Assembly (NCBI RefSeq): GCF_017592545.1
Contig: NZ_JAGFOA010000004.1
Coordinates: forward strand, 124,001-188,000
Reading direction: 5' to 3'
Source: Microbacterium stercoris
GTDB lineage: Bacteria; Actinomycetota; Actinomycetes; Actinomycetales; Microbacteriaceae
DNA: 64,000 nucleotides
How positions within the stretch are numbered: the first letter of the stretch is position 1; each line of letters opens with the position of its first letter. The position numbers were made by a program, and so were the translations under genes. The notes under the pieces were generated by a model. It was given only the letters and a program-made list of their open reading frames with translations, searched no databases and had not been told where the DNA came from. This document shows, one piece after another, positions 8,378-17,396 of this stretch.

Positions 8378-9205
8378 ATGGCCAACTTCACCATCGCCGA
8401 CATCAAGGCGCTGCGCGAGCAGCTCGGCACGGGCATGGTCGACACCAAGAAGGCGCTCGAGGAGGCTGACGGCGACGTCGAGAAGGCCACCGAGATCCTG
8501 CGTCTCGCCGGTGCGAAGGGCAACGCGAAGCGCGCCGACCGCTCGACCAGCGAGGGCCTCGTCGCCGCTCGCGAGGTCGACGGCAAGGTGACCCTGCTCG
8601 AGCTCGCCTGCGAGACCGACTTCGTCGCCAAGAACGCCCGCTTCCTCGCTCTGGCCGACAAGGTGGCCGACGCGGTCGCCGCCGTCGGCGCCGACTCGGC
8701 CGAGGCCGCCCTGGCCGCCCCCGCGGGCGAGCAGACGGTCGCGCAGCTGATCGAGGACGAGGCCGCCATCATCGGCGAGAAGGTCGAGCTGCGTCGCGTG
8801 CGCACGCTGGAGGGCGAGGCCTTCCAGGTGTACCTGCACAAGACCAGCAAGGACCTCCCGCCGCAGGTCGGCGTCGTCGTCGCCTACACCGGTGGGGACG
8901 CCGAGACCGCTCGCTCGATCGCGCAGCACATCTCGTTCGCGAACCCGTCGTACCTGACGCGCGACGAGGTCCCCGCCGCCGAGGTCGAGAAGGAGCGCGA
9001 GCTCGTGACCGAGCTCACGCGTCAGGAGGGCAAGCCCGAGGCCGCCCTCCCGAAGATCGTCGAGGGTCGCCTGAACGCCTACTTCAAGCAGGTCGCCCTG
9101 CTCGACCAGGCGTACGCGAAGGACGACAAGCAGTCGGTCGCGCAGGTGGCTCAGGCCGCCGGCATCACCGTGACGGGCTTCGCCCGCTTCAAGGTCGGCG
9201 CCTAA
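8378..9205 (+). CDS. tsf: Elongation factor Ts
   Basis: Nucleotide exchange factor for EF-Tu. The 275-residue product begins with the UBA-like domain (ANFTIADIKALREQLGTGM, then DTKKALEEADGD) and contains the EF-Ts box ACETDFVAKN. GAGGAGCC is the ribosome site. A terminator of 16 perfect base pairs follows, closing the rpsB-tsf operon. Confidence 0.98.
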   Translation: MANFTIADIKALREQLGTGMVDTKKALEEADGDVEKATEILRLAGAKGNAKRADRSTSEGLVAAREVDGKVTLLELACETDFVAKNARFLALADKVADAVAAVGADSAEAALAAPAGEQTVAQLIEDEAAIIGEKVELRRVRTLEGEAFQVYLHKTSKDLPPQVGVVVAYTGGDAETARSIAQHISFANPSYLTRDEVPAAEVEKERELVTELTRQEGKPEAALPKIVEGRLNAYFKQVALLDQAYAKDDKQSVAQVAQAAGITVTGFARFKVGA

Positions 9206-9213
9206 GCGTCCCT

Positions 9214-9249
9214 CAAAGGGGCCCGGATCAGCGGATCCGGGCCCCTTTG
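9214..9249 (+). terminator. Terminator of the rpsB-tsf operon
   Basis: A perfect 16-bp stem (9214-9229 with 9234-9249) with a four-base loop starts nine bases after the tsf stop. Confidence 0.92.
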
Positions 9250-9319
9250 CCGCGCACGGGGACCTCTCGTGCGCAAAACCAGCGGCGCCATCCACAGCGG
9301 CAGATCACACTGCCACCGG

Positions 9320-9325
9320 TAGCGT
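9320..9325 (+). promoter_or_regulatory. -10 element of pyrH
   Basis: TAGCGT lies 24 bases before the GTG start, leaving room for a leader with the GAGAGGA ribosome site at 9337-9343. Confidence 0.5.
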
Positions 9326-9349
9326 TAGAACGCGACGAGAGGAACACAC

Positions 9350-10066
9350 GTGATCACTGAGAAGACCGGACGCCGCCGCGTCCTCCTGAAGCTCTCCGGC
9401 GAGGCCTTCGGAGGCGGGCAGCTGGGTGTGAACCCCGACATCGTCAGTCAGATCGCGCGGGAGATCGCCGAGGCGACCGACACGGTGGAGATCGCCGTGG
9501 TCGTCGGCGGCGGTAACTTCTTCCGCGGAGCCGAACTCAGCCAGCGCGGGATGGACCGCGGGCGTGCCGACTACATGGGCATGCTGGGCACGGTCATGAA
9601 CGCCCTGGCCCTTCAGGACTTCCTCGAGCAGGCCGGCGCCGCCACCCGCGTGCAGTCGGCCATCGAGATGACGCAGGTCGCGGAGCCCTACATCCCGCGG
9701 CGCGCCACCCGGCACCTCGAGAAGGGTCGAGTCGTCATCTTCGGCGCGGGCGCGGGCCTGCCCTACTTCTCCACCGACACGGTCGCGGCGCAGCGCGCGC
9801 TCGAGATCGGCGCCGACGAGGTGCTCGTCGCCAAGAACGGCGTCGATGGCGTCTACACCGCCGACCCGCGCACGGATCCCGCCGCCACGAAGCTCGACAC
9901 GGTGAGCTATGGCGACGCGCTGATGCAGGGCCTCAAGGTCGTCGACTCGACGGCGTTCAGCCTCTGCATGGACAACCGCATCGACATGCGCGTGTTCGGC
10001 ATGGAGCCGGGCAACGTGACGCAGGCCCTGCTCGGCGCTCAGATCGGCACCCTCGTCACCGCGTGA
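9350..10066 (+). CDS. pyrH: UMP kinase
   Basis: Phosphorylates UMP to UDP in pyrimidine synthesis. The 238-residue product belongs to the amino-acid-kinase fold. It has [23 protein letters not shown], the [17 protein letters not shown] box and the [12 protein letters not shown] nucleotide loop. The GTG start follows a GAGAGGA site. It lies between the rpsB-tsf terminator and frr, the usual order. Confidence 0.97.
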   Translation: MITEKTGRRRVLLKLSGEAFGGGQLGVNPDIVSQIAREIAEATDTVEIAVVVGGGNFFRGAELSQRGMDRGRADYMGMLGTVMNALALQDFLEQAGAATRVQSAIEMTQVAEPYIPRRATRHLEKGRVVIFGAGAGLPYFSTDTVAAQRALEIGADEVLVAKNGVDGVYTADPRTDPAATKLDTVSYGDALMQGLKVVDSTAFSLCMDNRIDMRVFGMEPGNVTQALLGAQIGTLVTA

Positions 10067-10110
10067 CCGACCCCGGGGCGTCCGCACCGCGACGTGCGGG
10101 CCGCCCCCAG

Positions 10111-10116
10111 TAAACT
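10111..10116 (+). promoter_or_regulatory. -10 element of frr
   Basis: TAAACT lies 32 bases before the frr GTG, so frr-cdsA may have its own promoter as well as read-through from pyrH. Confidence 0.5.
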
Positions 10117-10148
10117 TCGAAGCAACACCCCGACTGAATGGAGTCACT

Positions 10149-10703
10149 GTGATCGCGGACGTTCTGGCCGAGGCCACCTCCCGTATGGACCGCGCCGTCG
10201 AGGCGGCGAAGGAGGACTTCGCATCGGTCCGCACGGGGCGCGCGAACCCCCAGATGTTCCAGAAGGTGCTCGTCGACTACTACGGCACGCCGACCCCTCT
10301 GCAGCAGCTCGCCGCCCTCGCCAACCCCGAGGCGCGCACGCTCATCGTCACGCCGTACGACAAGTCGGCTCTGAAGGCGATCGAGGACGCGATCCGCGAG
10401 ATCCCGAACCTCGGCGCGAACCCGACCAACGACGGAAGCCTGATCCGCATCACCATGCCGGAGCTCACGACCGAGCGCCGCAAGGAGTACGTGAAGATCG
10501 TGAAGACCAAGGCCGAGGACGCCAAGGTCCGCGTCCGCGGCATCCGTCGTCAGATCAAGGACGACCTCGACGCGCTGAAGGACGAGGTCGGCGAGGACGA
10601 CATCGCCCGTGGCGAGAAGGAGCTCGACGCGCTCACGAAGGTGCACGTCGAGAAGATCGACGAGGCGCTGAAGCACAAGGAAGCCGAACTCCTCGAGGTC
10701 TGA
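10149..10703 (+). CDS. frr: Ribosome recycling factor
   Basis: Splits post-termination ribosomes together with EF-G. The 184-residue product shows [24 protein letters not shown], the [14 protein letters not shown] hinge and the lysine-rich three-helix bundle ending [10 protein letters not shown]. The GTG start follows a TGGAG site. cdsA begins four bases after its stop. Confidence 0.97.
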   Translation: MIADVLAEATSRMDRAVEAAKEDFASVRTGRANPQMFQKVLVDYYGTPTPLQQLAALANPEARTLIVTPYDKSALKAIEDAIREIPNLGANPTNDGSLIRITMPELTTERRKEYVKIVKTKAEDAKVRVRGIRRQIKDDLDALKDEVGEDDIARGEKELDALTKVHVEKIDEALKHKEAELLEV

Positions 10704-10707
10704 TCCG

Positions 10708-11730
10708 ATGAGCGACGTTCCCGACGCAGAGCGCCCGGCGCCTGAGACGGCGGCCACAGCGCCCGCTTCGGGTGCGCCGCACGATCACCACGCCGCGTTC
10801 GAGGCCCGCATCCGCGCGGCCCGCACCGAGTTCGAGGCTCACGCCGCGCACGCCAAGGACCAGTTCGACGAGGCGAACGAGCGGATCAAGCAGCGCACCG
10901 GGCGAGATCTGTTCGCGGCGATCGGCATCGGTCTCGCGATCGGCGTCATCGTGGTGTCGTCGCTCGTGTTCGCGAAGTGGATCTTCGCGATCTTCGCTCT
11001 CGCTGCCGCGGTGTTCGGCGTCTTCGAGCTGTCTCGCGCACTGCAGGCGAGCGGGCGTCGCATCGACCTCGTTCCCCAGCTCGCGTCGGTGGTGCTTCTG
11101 CTCGCCTCGGCCTACTGGGCGGATCTCTGGCTGCACTGGTCGATGATCTTCGCGTGCCTCGCGCTGATCATCGTGTGGCGACTGCTTGTGCAGATGATCG
11201 CTCAGGACGGGCGACTGTATGCGGATGTGCTCGCGGACGTCGTGGTGTCGGCGTTCGTCATGCTGTACGTGTCGTTCCTCACGAGCCTGGCCCTGCTGCT
11301 CCTGAGGGAGCCCGGGGGCGAGTGGTGGGTGCTGGCCTTCATCGTCGTGGTCGTCACCGCCGACACCGGCGCCTACGCCGCCGGACTGTCATTCGGCAAG
11401 CACCCGATGGCGCCCACGATCAGCCCCAAGAAGACGTGGGAGGGCTTTGCCGGAGCGGTGCTCGCGTCGCTTGTGGCCGGTGCGCTGCTTGCGCACTTCA
11501 TGCTCGGCCTGCCCTGGTGGAGCGGGCTCATCTTCGGTGCGGTGCTCGTGGGCAGCGCGACTGCGGGTGACCTCAGCGAGTCGATGGTCAAGCGCGACCT
11601 CGGCGTCAAGGACATGAGCTCGTGGTTGCCGGGACATGGCGGAGTCCTCGATCGACTCGACAGCATCCTGCCGTCCGCCACCGCGGCCCTCGCGCTGCAC
11701 CACTTCCTTTCGCCCCTGGGGGTCTCATGA
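10708..11730 (+). CDS. cdsA: Phosphatidate cytidylyltransferase
   Basis: Makes CDP-diacylglycerol from CTP and phosphatidate at the membrane. The 340-residue product has about 65 soluble N-terminal residues with a charged, coiled-coil-like stretch, then about eight transmembrane helices. The C-terminal CDS signature is clear: SPKKTWEGFAG, GDLSESMVKRDLGVKDMSSWLPGHGGVLDRLDS. The N-terminal extension is longer than in E. coli. Its stop overlaps the next ATG. Confidence 0.95.
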   Translation: MSDVPDAERPAPETAATAPASGAPHDHHAAFEARIRAARTEFEAHAAHAKDQFDEANERIKQRTGRDLFAAIGIGLAIGVIVVSSLVFAKWIFAIFALAAAVFGVFELSRALQASGRRIDLVPQLASVVLLLASAYWADLWLHWSMIFACLALIIVWRLLVQMIAQDGRLYADVLADVVVSAFVMLYVSFLTSLALLLLREPGGEWWVLAFIVVVVTADTGAYAAGLSFGKHPMAPTISPKKTWEGFAGAVLASLVAGALLAHFMLGLPWWSGLIFGAVLVGSATAGDLSESMVKRDLGVKDMSSWLPGHGGVLDRLDSILPSATAALALHHFLSPLGVS

Positions 11731-12290
11731 GCGACGCTTCCACACGCCCGCAGCCGTTTCCGTCAGCGCAGGGCCGACAGAAGGGCTATGACCGGGCCGC
11801 CGTGGATGCGTTCCTGGCCGAGGCCAGGGGCACGTTCGAACGCGGGGGAGGAGCGGCGCTCGATGCGCGCTCCGTGCGCGAGGTCGCGTTCCCCCTCACA
11901 CGCGGCGGCTATGACGTGGCGGCCGTGGATGCAGCGCTCGGCCGAATCGAGGACGCCTTCGCGGCGCGTGAGCGCGAGCGCGCGATCGCCGTCTCCGGTG
12001 CCGACGCGTGGGTGCAGGGCGCCCGGGAGGACGCTCAGGTGATCCTGAATCGCTTGAGCCGCCCGAAGCGCGAGCGCTTCGATCGTGTCGGGGTCTTCGC
12101 CTACGGCTACGCGCCGGACGAGGTCGACCTGGTGGCGGATCGCCTCACCCGCTATTTCGAGTCGGGCGAGACCGTCACGGTCGATCAGGTGCGCGGAGCC
12201 GCTTTCCGCACCGTGCGCCGCGGCTACCGCGAGGAGCAGGTCGACGCGCTCCTCGACGCCGTGGTCGGTGTGATGCTGGCCGTGCGCTGA
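11727..12290 (+). CDS. DivIVA-repeat (DivI1A domain) protein
   Basis: A 187-residue soluble protein made of repeated short motifs of the form F-P-x-G-Y-D-x-x-x-V-D-A-x-L. Copies sit near residues 11-30 (GYDRAAVDAFL), 52-75 (GGYDVAAVDAAL), 115-150 (YAPDEVDLVADRL) and 158-182 (GYREEQVDALL). Such DivI1A repeats are known in actinobacterial relatives of Wag31/DivIVA. Its ATG overlaps the cdsA stop, suggesting a link between lipid supply and growth-pole or septum organisation. That link is inference. Confidence 0.8.
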   Translation: MSDASTRPQPFPSAQGRQKGYDRAAVDAFLAEARGTFERGGGAALDARSVREVAFPLTRGGYDVAAVDAALGRIEDAFAARERERAIAVSGADAWVQGAREDAQVILNRLSRPKRERFDRVGVFAYGYAPDEVDLVADRLTRYFESGETVTVDQVRGAAFRTVRRGYREEQVDALLDAVVGVMLAVR

Positions 12291-12312
12291 CGGAGCCGCG
12301 GCCGGAGATAAC

Positions 12313-12341
12313 GAGAAGATCACGCTCGCGCGTGACTTCTC
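12313..12341 (+). promoter_or_regulatory. Bulged hairpin before the transglycosylase gene
   Basis: 12313-12325 pairs with 12330-12341 over 12 base pairs with one bulged A (12319) and a TCGC loop. It lies 22 bases after the DivIVA-repeat gene and could be its terminator. A -10 (TACACT, 12356-12361) follows it, nine bases before the next GTG. Confidence 0.5.
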
Positions 12342-12370
12342 CAGGAGGCCCGGGTTACACTCGGGGAACT

Positions 12371-13198
12371 GTGACTTCCGCCAACGAGACCCGAACCCGA
12401 ACGGCAGCCCAGATCACCCGACGTGACGCGCGTGCGATCAACCGCCCTGCTGCCGCCCCCGCTTCGACGCGCCTGAACCGTCGTCGCGGCGTGCTGAACG
12501 TCTTCGCCGGCGTCGCCGCTTTCGGCTTCCTGGCCGCGTACCTCGTGCCGACCGCCGCCGCTATGGCCGAGGGCACGCCCGGATCCCACTACGACACCGC
12601 GCAGGCGGACGCCCAGGTGTACGTCGCCGCGGCCGACCTGGCGCCGTCGGGCGGGCTCGCGTTCGGCGCCGGCTATGGCGTCTCGCTGCAGCCCCAGGCT
12701 GACGGAAGCCCGCACCCCAAGGCTTCTGCGGAGGAATGGGCGGCGTACGCCGGATCGCAGGGCGTGGAGGTGCCCGCCGGCGCTTCGCGTGAGGAGATCC
12801 AGGCGGCGATCGACGCAGCGGCCAAGAAGGCCGAGGAGGAAGCCGAAGCCGAAGAGGCGAAGAAGGCCACGGTCGCCTCCACCGGTGGTGTGGCTCTGCA
12901 GCCCGTGCTCTACACCGGCGGCGGTTCGCCGGCGGAGTGGATGGCCGCCGCGGGTATCGCGCAGGGCGACTGGGGCTACGTCGACTACATCGTGAGCCGC
13001 GAGAGCGGCTGGAACCCCAATGCGACAAACGCGTCGTCCGGCGCGTGCGGCCTCGTCCAGGCGCTTCCCTGCAGCAAGGTGCCGGGCGGCGGCTACAACC
13101 CCGTCGCGAACCTGCAGTGGGCGAACGGCTATGCGGTCGGCCGCTACGGGAGCTGGGCCAGCGCCTACGCATTCTGGACCTCCAACCACTGGTGGTGA
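12371..13198 (+). CDS. Secreted transglycosylase-like (SLT/lysozyme fold) protein
   Basis: A 275-residue protein with a basic N-terminus, a hydrophobic export segment at about 40-63 ending PTAAAMA, an Ala/Glu/Lys helical spacer at about 140-170, and a C-terminal domain. In that domain SRESGWNPNATN supplies the catalytic glutamate and GLVQALPCSKVPGGGYNPVANLQWANGY, the active-site groove. Similar proteins cleave peptidoglycan glycan strands in actinobacteria. Substrate and exact class (Rpf-like or SLT) are not resolved. The GTG start lies nine bases after a TACACT -10. Confidence 0.8.
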   Translation: MTSANETRTRTAAQITRRDARAINRPAAAPASTRLNRRRGVLNVFAGVAAFGFLAAYLVPTAAAMAEGTPGSHYDTAQADAQVYVAAADLAPSGGLAFGAGYGVSLQPQADGSPHPKASAEEWAAYAGSQGVEVPAGASREEIQAAIDAAAKKAEEEAEAEEAKKATVASTGGVALQPVLYTGGGSPAEWMAAAGIAQGDWGYVDYIVSRESGWNPNATNASSGACGLVQALPCSKVPGGGYNPVANLQWANGYAVGRYGSWASAYAFWTSNHWW

Positions 13199-13207
13199 GC
13201 GCGGCGC

Positions 13208-13492
13208 ATGCCACGCTCGAACCGTCGTCGCCGTGACGACCGGGGCGATGATCCGCTCGACCGCCTGATCGCCGGCTGGCGGCGCACGGAGACACGTCGC
13301 GGACGCGAGTACTCGGTGCAGCCGGTCTCGGGTGCGCGCGCGGAGAAGTCCTACACGTGTCCGGGCTGCCGCGGCACGATCGACGTCGGCGTCCCCCACG
13401 TCGTCGTGTGGAGTGAAGACGGCATCATGGGTGCCGCCGCCGATCTCGCTGCGCGTCGCCACTGGCACACTCACTGCTGGAGAACGGCCTGA
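13208..13492 (+). CDS. Conserved actinobacterial zinc-ribbon-like protein
   Basis: A 94-residue basic protein. A CPGC motif, then a late HWHTHC motif, could bind zinc. The N-terminus is Arg/Asp-rich. No function is known to me. It starts ten bases after the transglycosylase stop and is followed 20 bases later by the hydrolase, so it is probably co-transcribed. Confidence 0.75.
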   Translation: MPRSNRRRRDDRGDDPLDRLIAGWRRTETRRGREYSVQPVSGARAEKSYTCPGCRGTIDVGVPHVVVWSEDGIMGAAADLAARRHWHTHCWRTA

Positions 13493-13512
13493 TCGGCCCG
13501 GAGAGGACATTC

Positions 13513-14223
13513 ATGGAGATCCGCGGCGCCGCACTGCTGCCTGCCACACGCGAGGACATCGAGCTGCACACGAGCGACGGCCTCACGCTGGTCGGCGAGC
13601 TGGCGCTGCCCGCGGACCGTACGCCGGTCGCGACCATCGTCGCCCTGCATCCGCTCCCGACGCACGGCGGCTTCATGGACTCCCACATCATCCGCAAGGC
13701 CGCGGCACGTCTGCCCGCCCTGGCCGATCTCGCGGTGCTGCGTTTCAACACGCGCGGCACCGCCTCGCCGCGCGGCACCAGCGACGGCCGATTCGGCGAG
13801 GGCGTCAGCGAAGTGGCCGATGTGGCCGCCGCGATGGCGTTCGTCGCCGAGCGGAGACTTCCGAACCCGTGGATCCTCGGGTGGTCCTTCGGCACGGAAC
13901 TCGCGCTCAAGTACGGCCGCGAGCACCCCACGCGCGGCACCATCCTGCTGTCGCCGCCGCTGCACCGCACGACCGACGACGAGCTTCGTGCGTGGGCGGG
14001 CGACCCGCGCCCTCTCGTCGCACTGATCCCCGAGTTCGACGATTACCTGCGACCCGACGAGGCCGCGGAGCGGTTCTCGCTCATTCCCCATCTGCGGCTG
14101 ATCGCCGTCGAGGAGGGCAAGCATCTCTGGGTCGGCGAGAAGCAGACCTACCGCGTGCTCACGGAGATCGTGCGGGCGATCAACCCCGCGGCGCTTCCGC
14201 TGCCGACCGAGTGGGCCGGCTGA
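13513..14223 (+). CDS. Alpha/beta hydrolase
   Basis: A 236-residue hydrolase of the small bacterial type. It has LHPLPTHGGFMDSH after strand 3 (HPxP type), the nucleophile elbow GWSFGTELAL (Ser), an aspartate in PEFDDYLRPDE and a C-terminal EGKHLW histidine. These form a plausible Ser-Asp-His triad. No signal peptide is seen. The substrate is unknown. GAGAGGA precedes the ATG. The next gene is convergent. Confidence 0.82.
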   Translation: MEIRGAALLPATREDIELHTSDGLTLVGELALPADRTPVATIVALHPLPTHGGFMDSHIIRKAAARLPALADLAVLRFNTRGTASPRGTSDGRFGEGVSEVADVAAAMAFVAERRLPNPWILGWSFGTELALKYGREHPTRGTILLSPPLHRTTDDELRAWAGDPRPLVALIPEFDDYLRPDEAAERFSLIPHLRLIAVEEGKHLWVGEKQTYRVLTEIVRAINPAALPLPTEWAG

Positions 14224-14244
14224 GGACGCGCACCGCGCGCTCCG

Positions 14245-15294
14245 TCAGAGCTGGTTCATCCTCGGGATGACCACCTGGCGGTAGATGATCAGCACGCTCG
14301 CGGCGACCGGAATCGCGATGAGCGCGCCGAGCAGGCCGAGCAGTGCGCCACCGGCGAGCGCCGCCACGACCACGACGCCGCCCGGCACGGAGACCGCCCG
14401 GCTCATGATGCGCGGAGACAGCACGTACGCCTCGATCTGCATGTAGATCAGGTAGTAGACCGCCGCGATCACCGCCGTCGTCGGCGACCCCACGCCCGGG
14501 ATCAGGCAGGTGAGGACGATCACGGCCGATCCGGAGATCGTGCCGACGAGCGGGATCATCGAGCCGAAGAACGCGACCACCGCCAGCACCGCGGGGAACG
14601 GCGCGCTGATGATGTTGAGGAAGATCAGGCTCAGGACGCCGTTGATGACCGCGAGGCTCATTTGGCCCATCACGTAGTAGCCGACCGAGTCGGTGATCTG
14701 GTCGCCGAGCGAGACGAAGGTTGCGCGCTTCGAGGCGGGGGCGAGCTGATAGATCGACCGCTTCAGCGACGGGGTCGAGGCGGTGAAGTAGATCGTGAGG
14801 ATCACGACGATGAACGCGCCGAACAGCCCGTTCACCACCCCGAAGGTGACGCCGAGCACGCTCTCGCTGATCGTGTCGATGTTGTCATTGAGCCAGCCGT
14901 TGATGTTCTCGAGCACCTCATCGATCTTGAGGGCCGGCAGCAGCGAGTGCAGCCACGTGCGCAGCTCGTCGAGCCAGGTGCCGCGCGACACGATCTCGCT
15001 CACCTCCTTCACCAGCGCGCTGATCTGGTCGACCAGCACGGGAAGGATGATCAGCACGAGCCCGGTGAACAGGCCGAGCACCGCCACCAGGGTGATGAGC
15101 ACCGCGGCCCAGCGCGGGAACCGGTGACGCTCGAGCCAGGAGACGACCGGATCCAGACCCAGAGCGATGAACAGTGCGGTGCCGACGTACAGAAGGATCG
15201 TCGAGAGGGTCTGCACGCTCTGCAGCAAGAGGATGCCCAGCCCGACGCCGAGGGTCGCGACGAGCGCGAGACGGAACGGGTTGTGGATCTTCAC
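14245..15294 (-). CDS. AI-2E family transporter (DUF20 membrane protein)
   Basis: A 349-residue integral membrane protein with about seven to eight helices: two near the N-terminus, a soluble helical insert with DEVLENINGWLNDN, then a dense helical C-terminal half ending LLGALIAIPVAASVLIIYRQV. This is the AI-2E/YdiK family of exporters; members export autoinducer 2, sodium or other solutes, so the substrate is open. The GTG at 15294 follows GAGGAGGCCCC, which decides the start against longer upstream-extended readings. Confidence 0.85.
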   Translation of the reverse strand: MKIHNPFRLALVATLGVGLGILLLQSVQTLSTILLYVGTALFIALGLDPVVSWLERHRFPRWAAVLITLVAVLGLFTGLVLIILPVLVDQISALVKEVSEIVSRGTWLDELRTWLHSLLPALKIDEVLENINGWLNDNIDTISESVLGVTFGVVNGLFGAFIVVILTIYFTASTPSLKRSIYQLAPASKRATFVSLGDQITDSVGYYVMGQMSLAVINGVLSLIFLNIISAPFPAVLAVVAFFGSMIPLVGTISGSAVIVLTCLIPGVGSPTTAVIAAVYYLIYMQIEAYVLSPRIMSRAVSVPGGVVVVAALAGGALLGLLGALIAIPVAASVLIIYRQVVIPRMNQL

Positions 15295-15460
15295 GGGGCC
15301 TCCTCGAGCGCGGCTGGTACCTCGCCAGAATAGGGGGAGCGGACGATATCGCGATGCTCGACGGGCCCGGAGGCGGTACACAGCGCGTGGCAGATAAGCT
15401 GGGACGTCTGAACCAGACCCGTTGCGTTCCGAAGCGCGGGTCGCGTGAGGAGTCGAATTC

Positions 15461-17350
15461 GTGCGTTTCGTCTGGGCAGTCATCGCCTTCGTGCTGGCGG
15501 CCGCGCTCATCGGCGCCGGCATCGCACAGCGCACCGTGTTCCTCGGGCCTGACGAGGCGACCATGAAGGTCGAGATCTCGGAGCCCCAGCCCTACACGCT
15601 CGTTGATGCCGAGGTCTTCCGCGCTCACGCAGGACTGCAGACCCTTCAGGTCTCGGGATCGGACACGATCTACCTGGCCTACGGCCGCACCTCCGACATG
15701 GAGGCGTGGCTGGCGGATGCGCCGTTCACCCACGTGACGCTCGACGCAGACGGCACCGCCGTGGCGGAGTCGGTCGAGGCGGAGACGCCGACCTATGAGG
15801 GTGAGTTCTCCGGCCGCAATCCCGCGGGGGCCGACCTGTGGCTCGACGAGTACACGTCGGACACCGGCACTCTGAACAAGAAGCTGCAGCTGCCGGACGG
15901 CGTGAGCGTTCTCCTCGCCTCGGATGGCACCGCGCCCGCGCCGTCGGACGTCTCCATCGTCTGGCCGATCTCGAACGCCACGCCGTGGGCCGGCCCTCTC
16001 ATCGTGCTGGGCGGCATCCTGCTGCTGCTCGGTCTGATCCTGTACTTCCTGGGGGTGCGGCACGTGCGCCGCTCCCGCGGTCCGCGCCGCAAGGGCCGCA
16101 TGACGCCGCCCACGCGTCCGCGGGCGCTGGGGGCGGGTCGCCGCAAGCCGGCGCTGACGGCCCCCGAGCCGCAGAAGGAGATCACCGCGGGTGAGGAGAC
16201 CGACGGCGAGACCGAGGCCGAGACGGGATCGCCGGACCCGGACACCGGCCGCTCGCCGCGAGGAGGTCGTCGCGCCCTGATCGCGCTTCCGGCGATGGGC
16301 CTCACGGTCGCGCTGCTCACGGGGTGCTCGCCTGACGCGTGGCCGCAGCTCGCCGAGACGCCGACGCCCTCGCCGACGGAGACCGTCGTGGCGCCCGAGC
16401 ACCAGCAGGCTCCCGCGCTCACCGAGGCGCAGGCTGCGCGTATCGCCGAGTCCATCGCCGCCACCGTCGCCGAGGCCGACGAGAAGCGGGACGGCGATCT
16501 GGCCGCCACGCGACTCGAAGGCGTGGCGCTCGAGGTGCGCAAGGTCAACTACAAGGTGCGCTCGGGCTCGGGCGACTTCGCCGCGCCCCAGCCGCTGCCC
16601 GGCGGCGGCGTGCAGATCCTGCTGCCGCAGGCGTTCGACGAGTGGCCGCGCAACGCGATGATGATCGTCGAGGGCGCGACGCCCGCCGAGGGTGAGCAGC
16701 AGGCGCCGCCGGCGATCATGAACATCACGCAGGCGGATCCGTGGTCCAACTACAAGGTGACGACCTTCGCGTATCTCGAGGCCTCCGTGGAGATCCCGAA
16801 GCTCGCACCGGCCTGGCTGGGCTCGTCGCTGATCCCGCCGGACTCGTCCTTCCTGCAGATCGCGCCGGATCAGCTCGCGGCCGCGTACGCCGACGTGCTG
16901 CAGAACGGCGACTCCAGCAAGTACGCCTCGATGTTCGATCTCGAGAGCGACGCGTTCCGTTCGGCGCTCGAGACCTCGCGTGCCGAATCCCTGAAGATCC
17001 TCTCTGACAAGGGCGGTGCCGAGACGGCGGAGATGACGTTCGAGCAGCGCGCCGGAGCCGCGGATCCCGTGGCCCTCGGAACGCTCGAGAACGGCGCCCT
17101 GGTGGCCGTCACGCTCGACACGACCATCGTGACGAAGCCGAAGGAGGAGGGGGTGTTCATCGAATTCGACAGCAACCCGGCCGCCCGTGTGCTGCTGGGC
17201 ACGGACAAGAACACCACCGGCGTTGTGGAGACGAACACGAATCAGCTCTTCTTCGCGGTGCCCGCGAAGGGATCGGACGAAGCGATCCGCGTGCTCGGGT
17301 TCGCCGGTGGCCTCGTGGACGGACTCCGTTCGATCGACGCCGTGAAGTGA
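15461..17350 (+). CDS. Large membrane-anchored protein with an internal lipobox-like segment
   Basis: I do not recognise a function for this 629-residue protein. It reads as two exported modules joined by a cytoplasmic linker. It has a first transmembrane segment at 1-21, an extracytoplasmic domain to about 175, a second helix at about 182-203, a very basic then acidic linker to about 270, a third hydrophobic segment ending LLTGC (Cys289), a Pro/Thr spacer, and a second extracytoplasmic domain to the end. The LLTGC motif looks like a lipoprotein signal, yet it lies mid-protein in frame. GTGAGGAG is the ribosome site. A TAAGCT -10 lies about 60 bases upstream. Confidence 0.7.
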   Translation: MRFVWAVIAFVLAAALIGAGIAQRTVFLGPDEATMKVEISEPQPYTLVDAEVFRAHAGLQTLQVSGSDTIYLAYGRTSDMEAWLADAPFTHVTLDADGTAVAESVEAETPTYEGEFSGRNPAGADLWLDEYTSDTGTLNKKLQLPDGVSVLLASDGTAPAPSDVSIVWPISNATPWAGPLIVLGGILLLLGLILYFLGVRHVRRSRGPRRKGRMTPPTRPRALGAGRRKPALTAPEPQKEITAGEETDGETEAETGSPDPDTGRSPRGGRRALIALPAMGLTVALLTGCSPDAWPQLAETPTPSPTETVVAPEHQQAPALTEAQAARIAESIAATVAEADEKRDGDLAATRLEGVALEVRKVNYKVRSGSGDFAAPQPLPGGGVQILLPQAFDEWPRNAMMIVEGATPAEGEQQAPPAIMNITQADPWSNYKVTTFAYLEASVEIPKLAPAWLGSSLIPPDSSFLQIAPDQLAAAYADVLQNGDSSKYASMFDLESDAFRSALETSRAESLKILSDKGGAETAEMTFEQRAGAADPVALGTLENGALVAVTLDTTIVTKPKEEGVFIEFDSNPAARVLLGTDKNTTGVVETNTNQLFFAVPAKGSDEAIRVLGFAGGLVDGLRSIDAVK

Positions 17351-17396
17351 TCCCGGCCCCTCTCCTCTCCCTGACCCTCCCGACGAAGGACGACCG

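Noticed and set aside
5835..8378. An 847-codon minus-strand frame over xerC and rpsB
   Set aside because: It covers three well-supported genes in wrong frames and has no family similarity.
16285..17350. A separate lipoprotein gene starting inside the 629-residue frame
   Set aside because: The only in-frame ATG near the lipobox is five codons ahead of the Cys, too short for a signal peptide, and no ribosome site is seen at the other in-frame starts.
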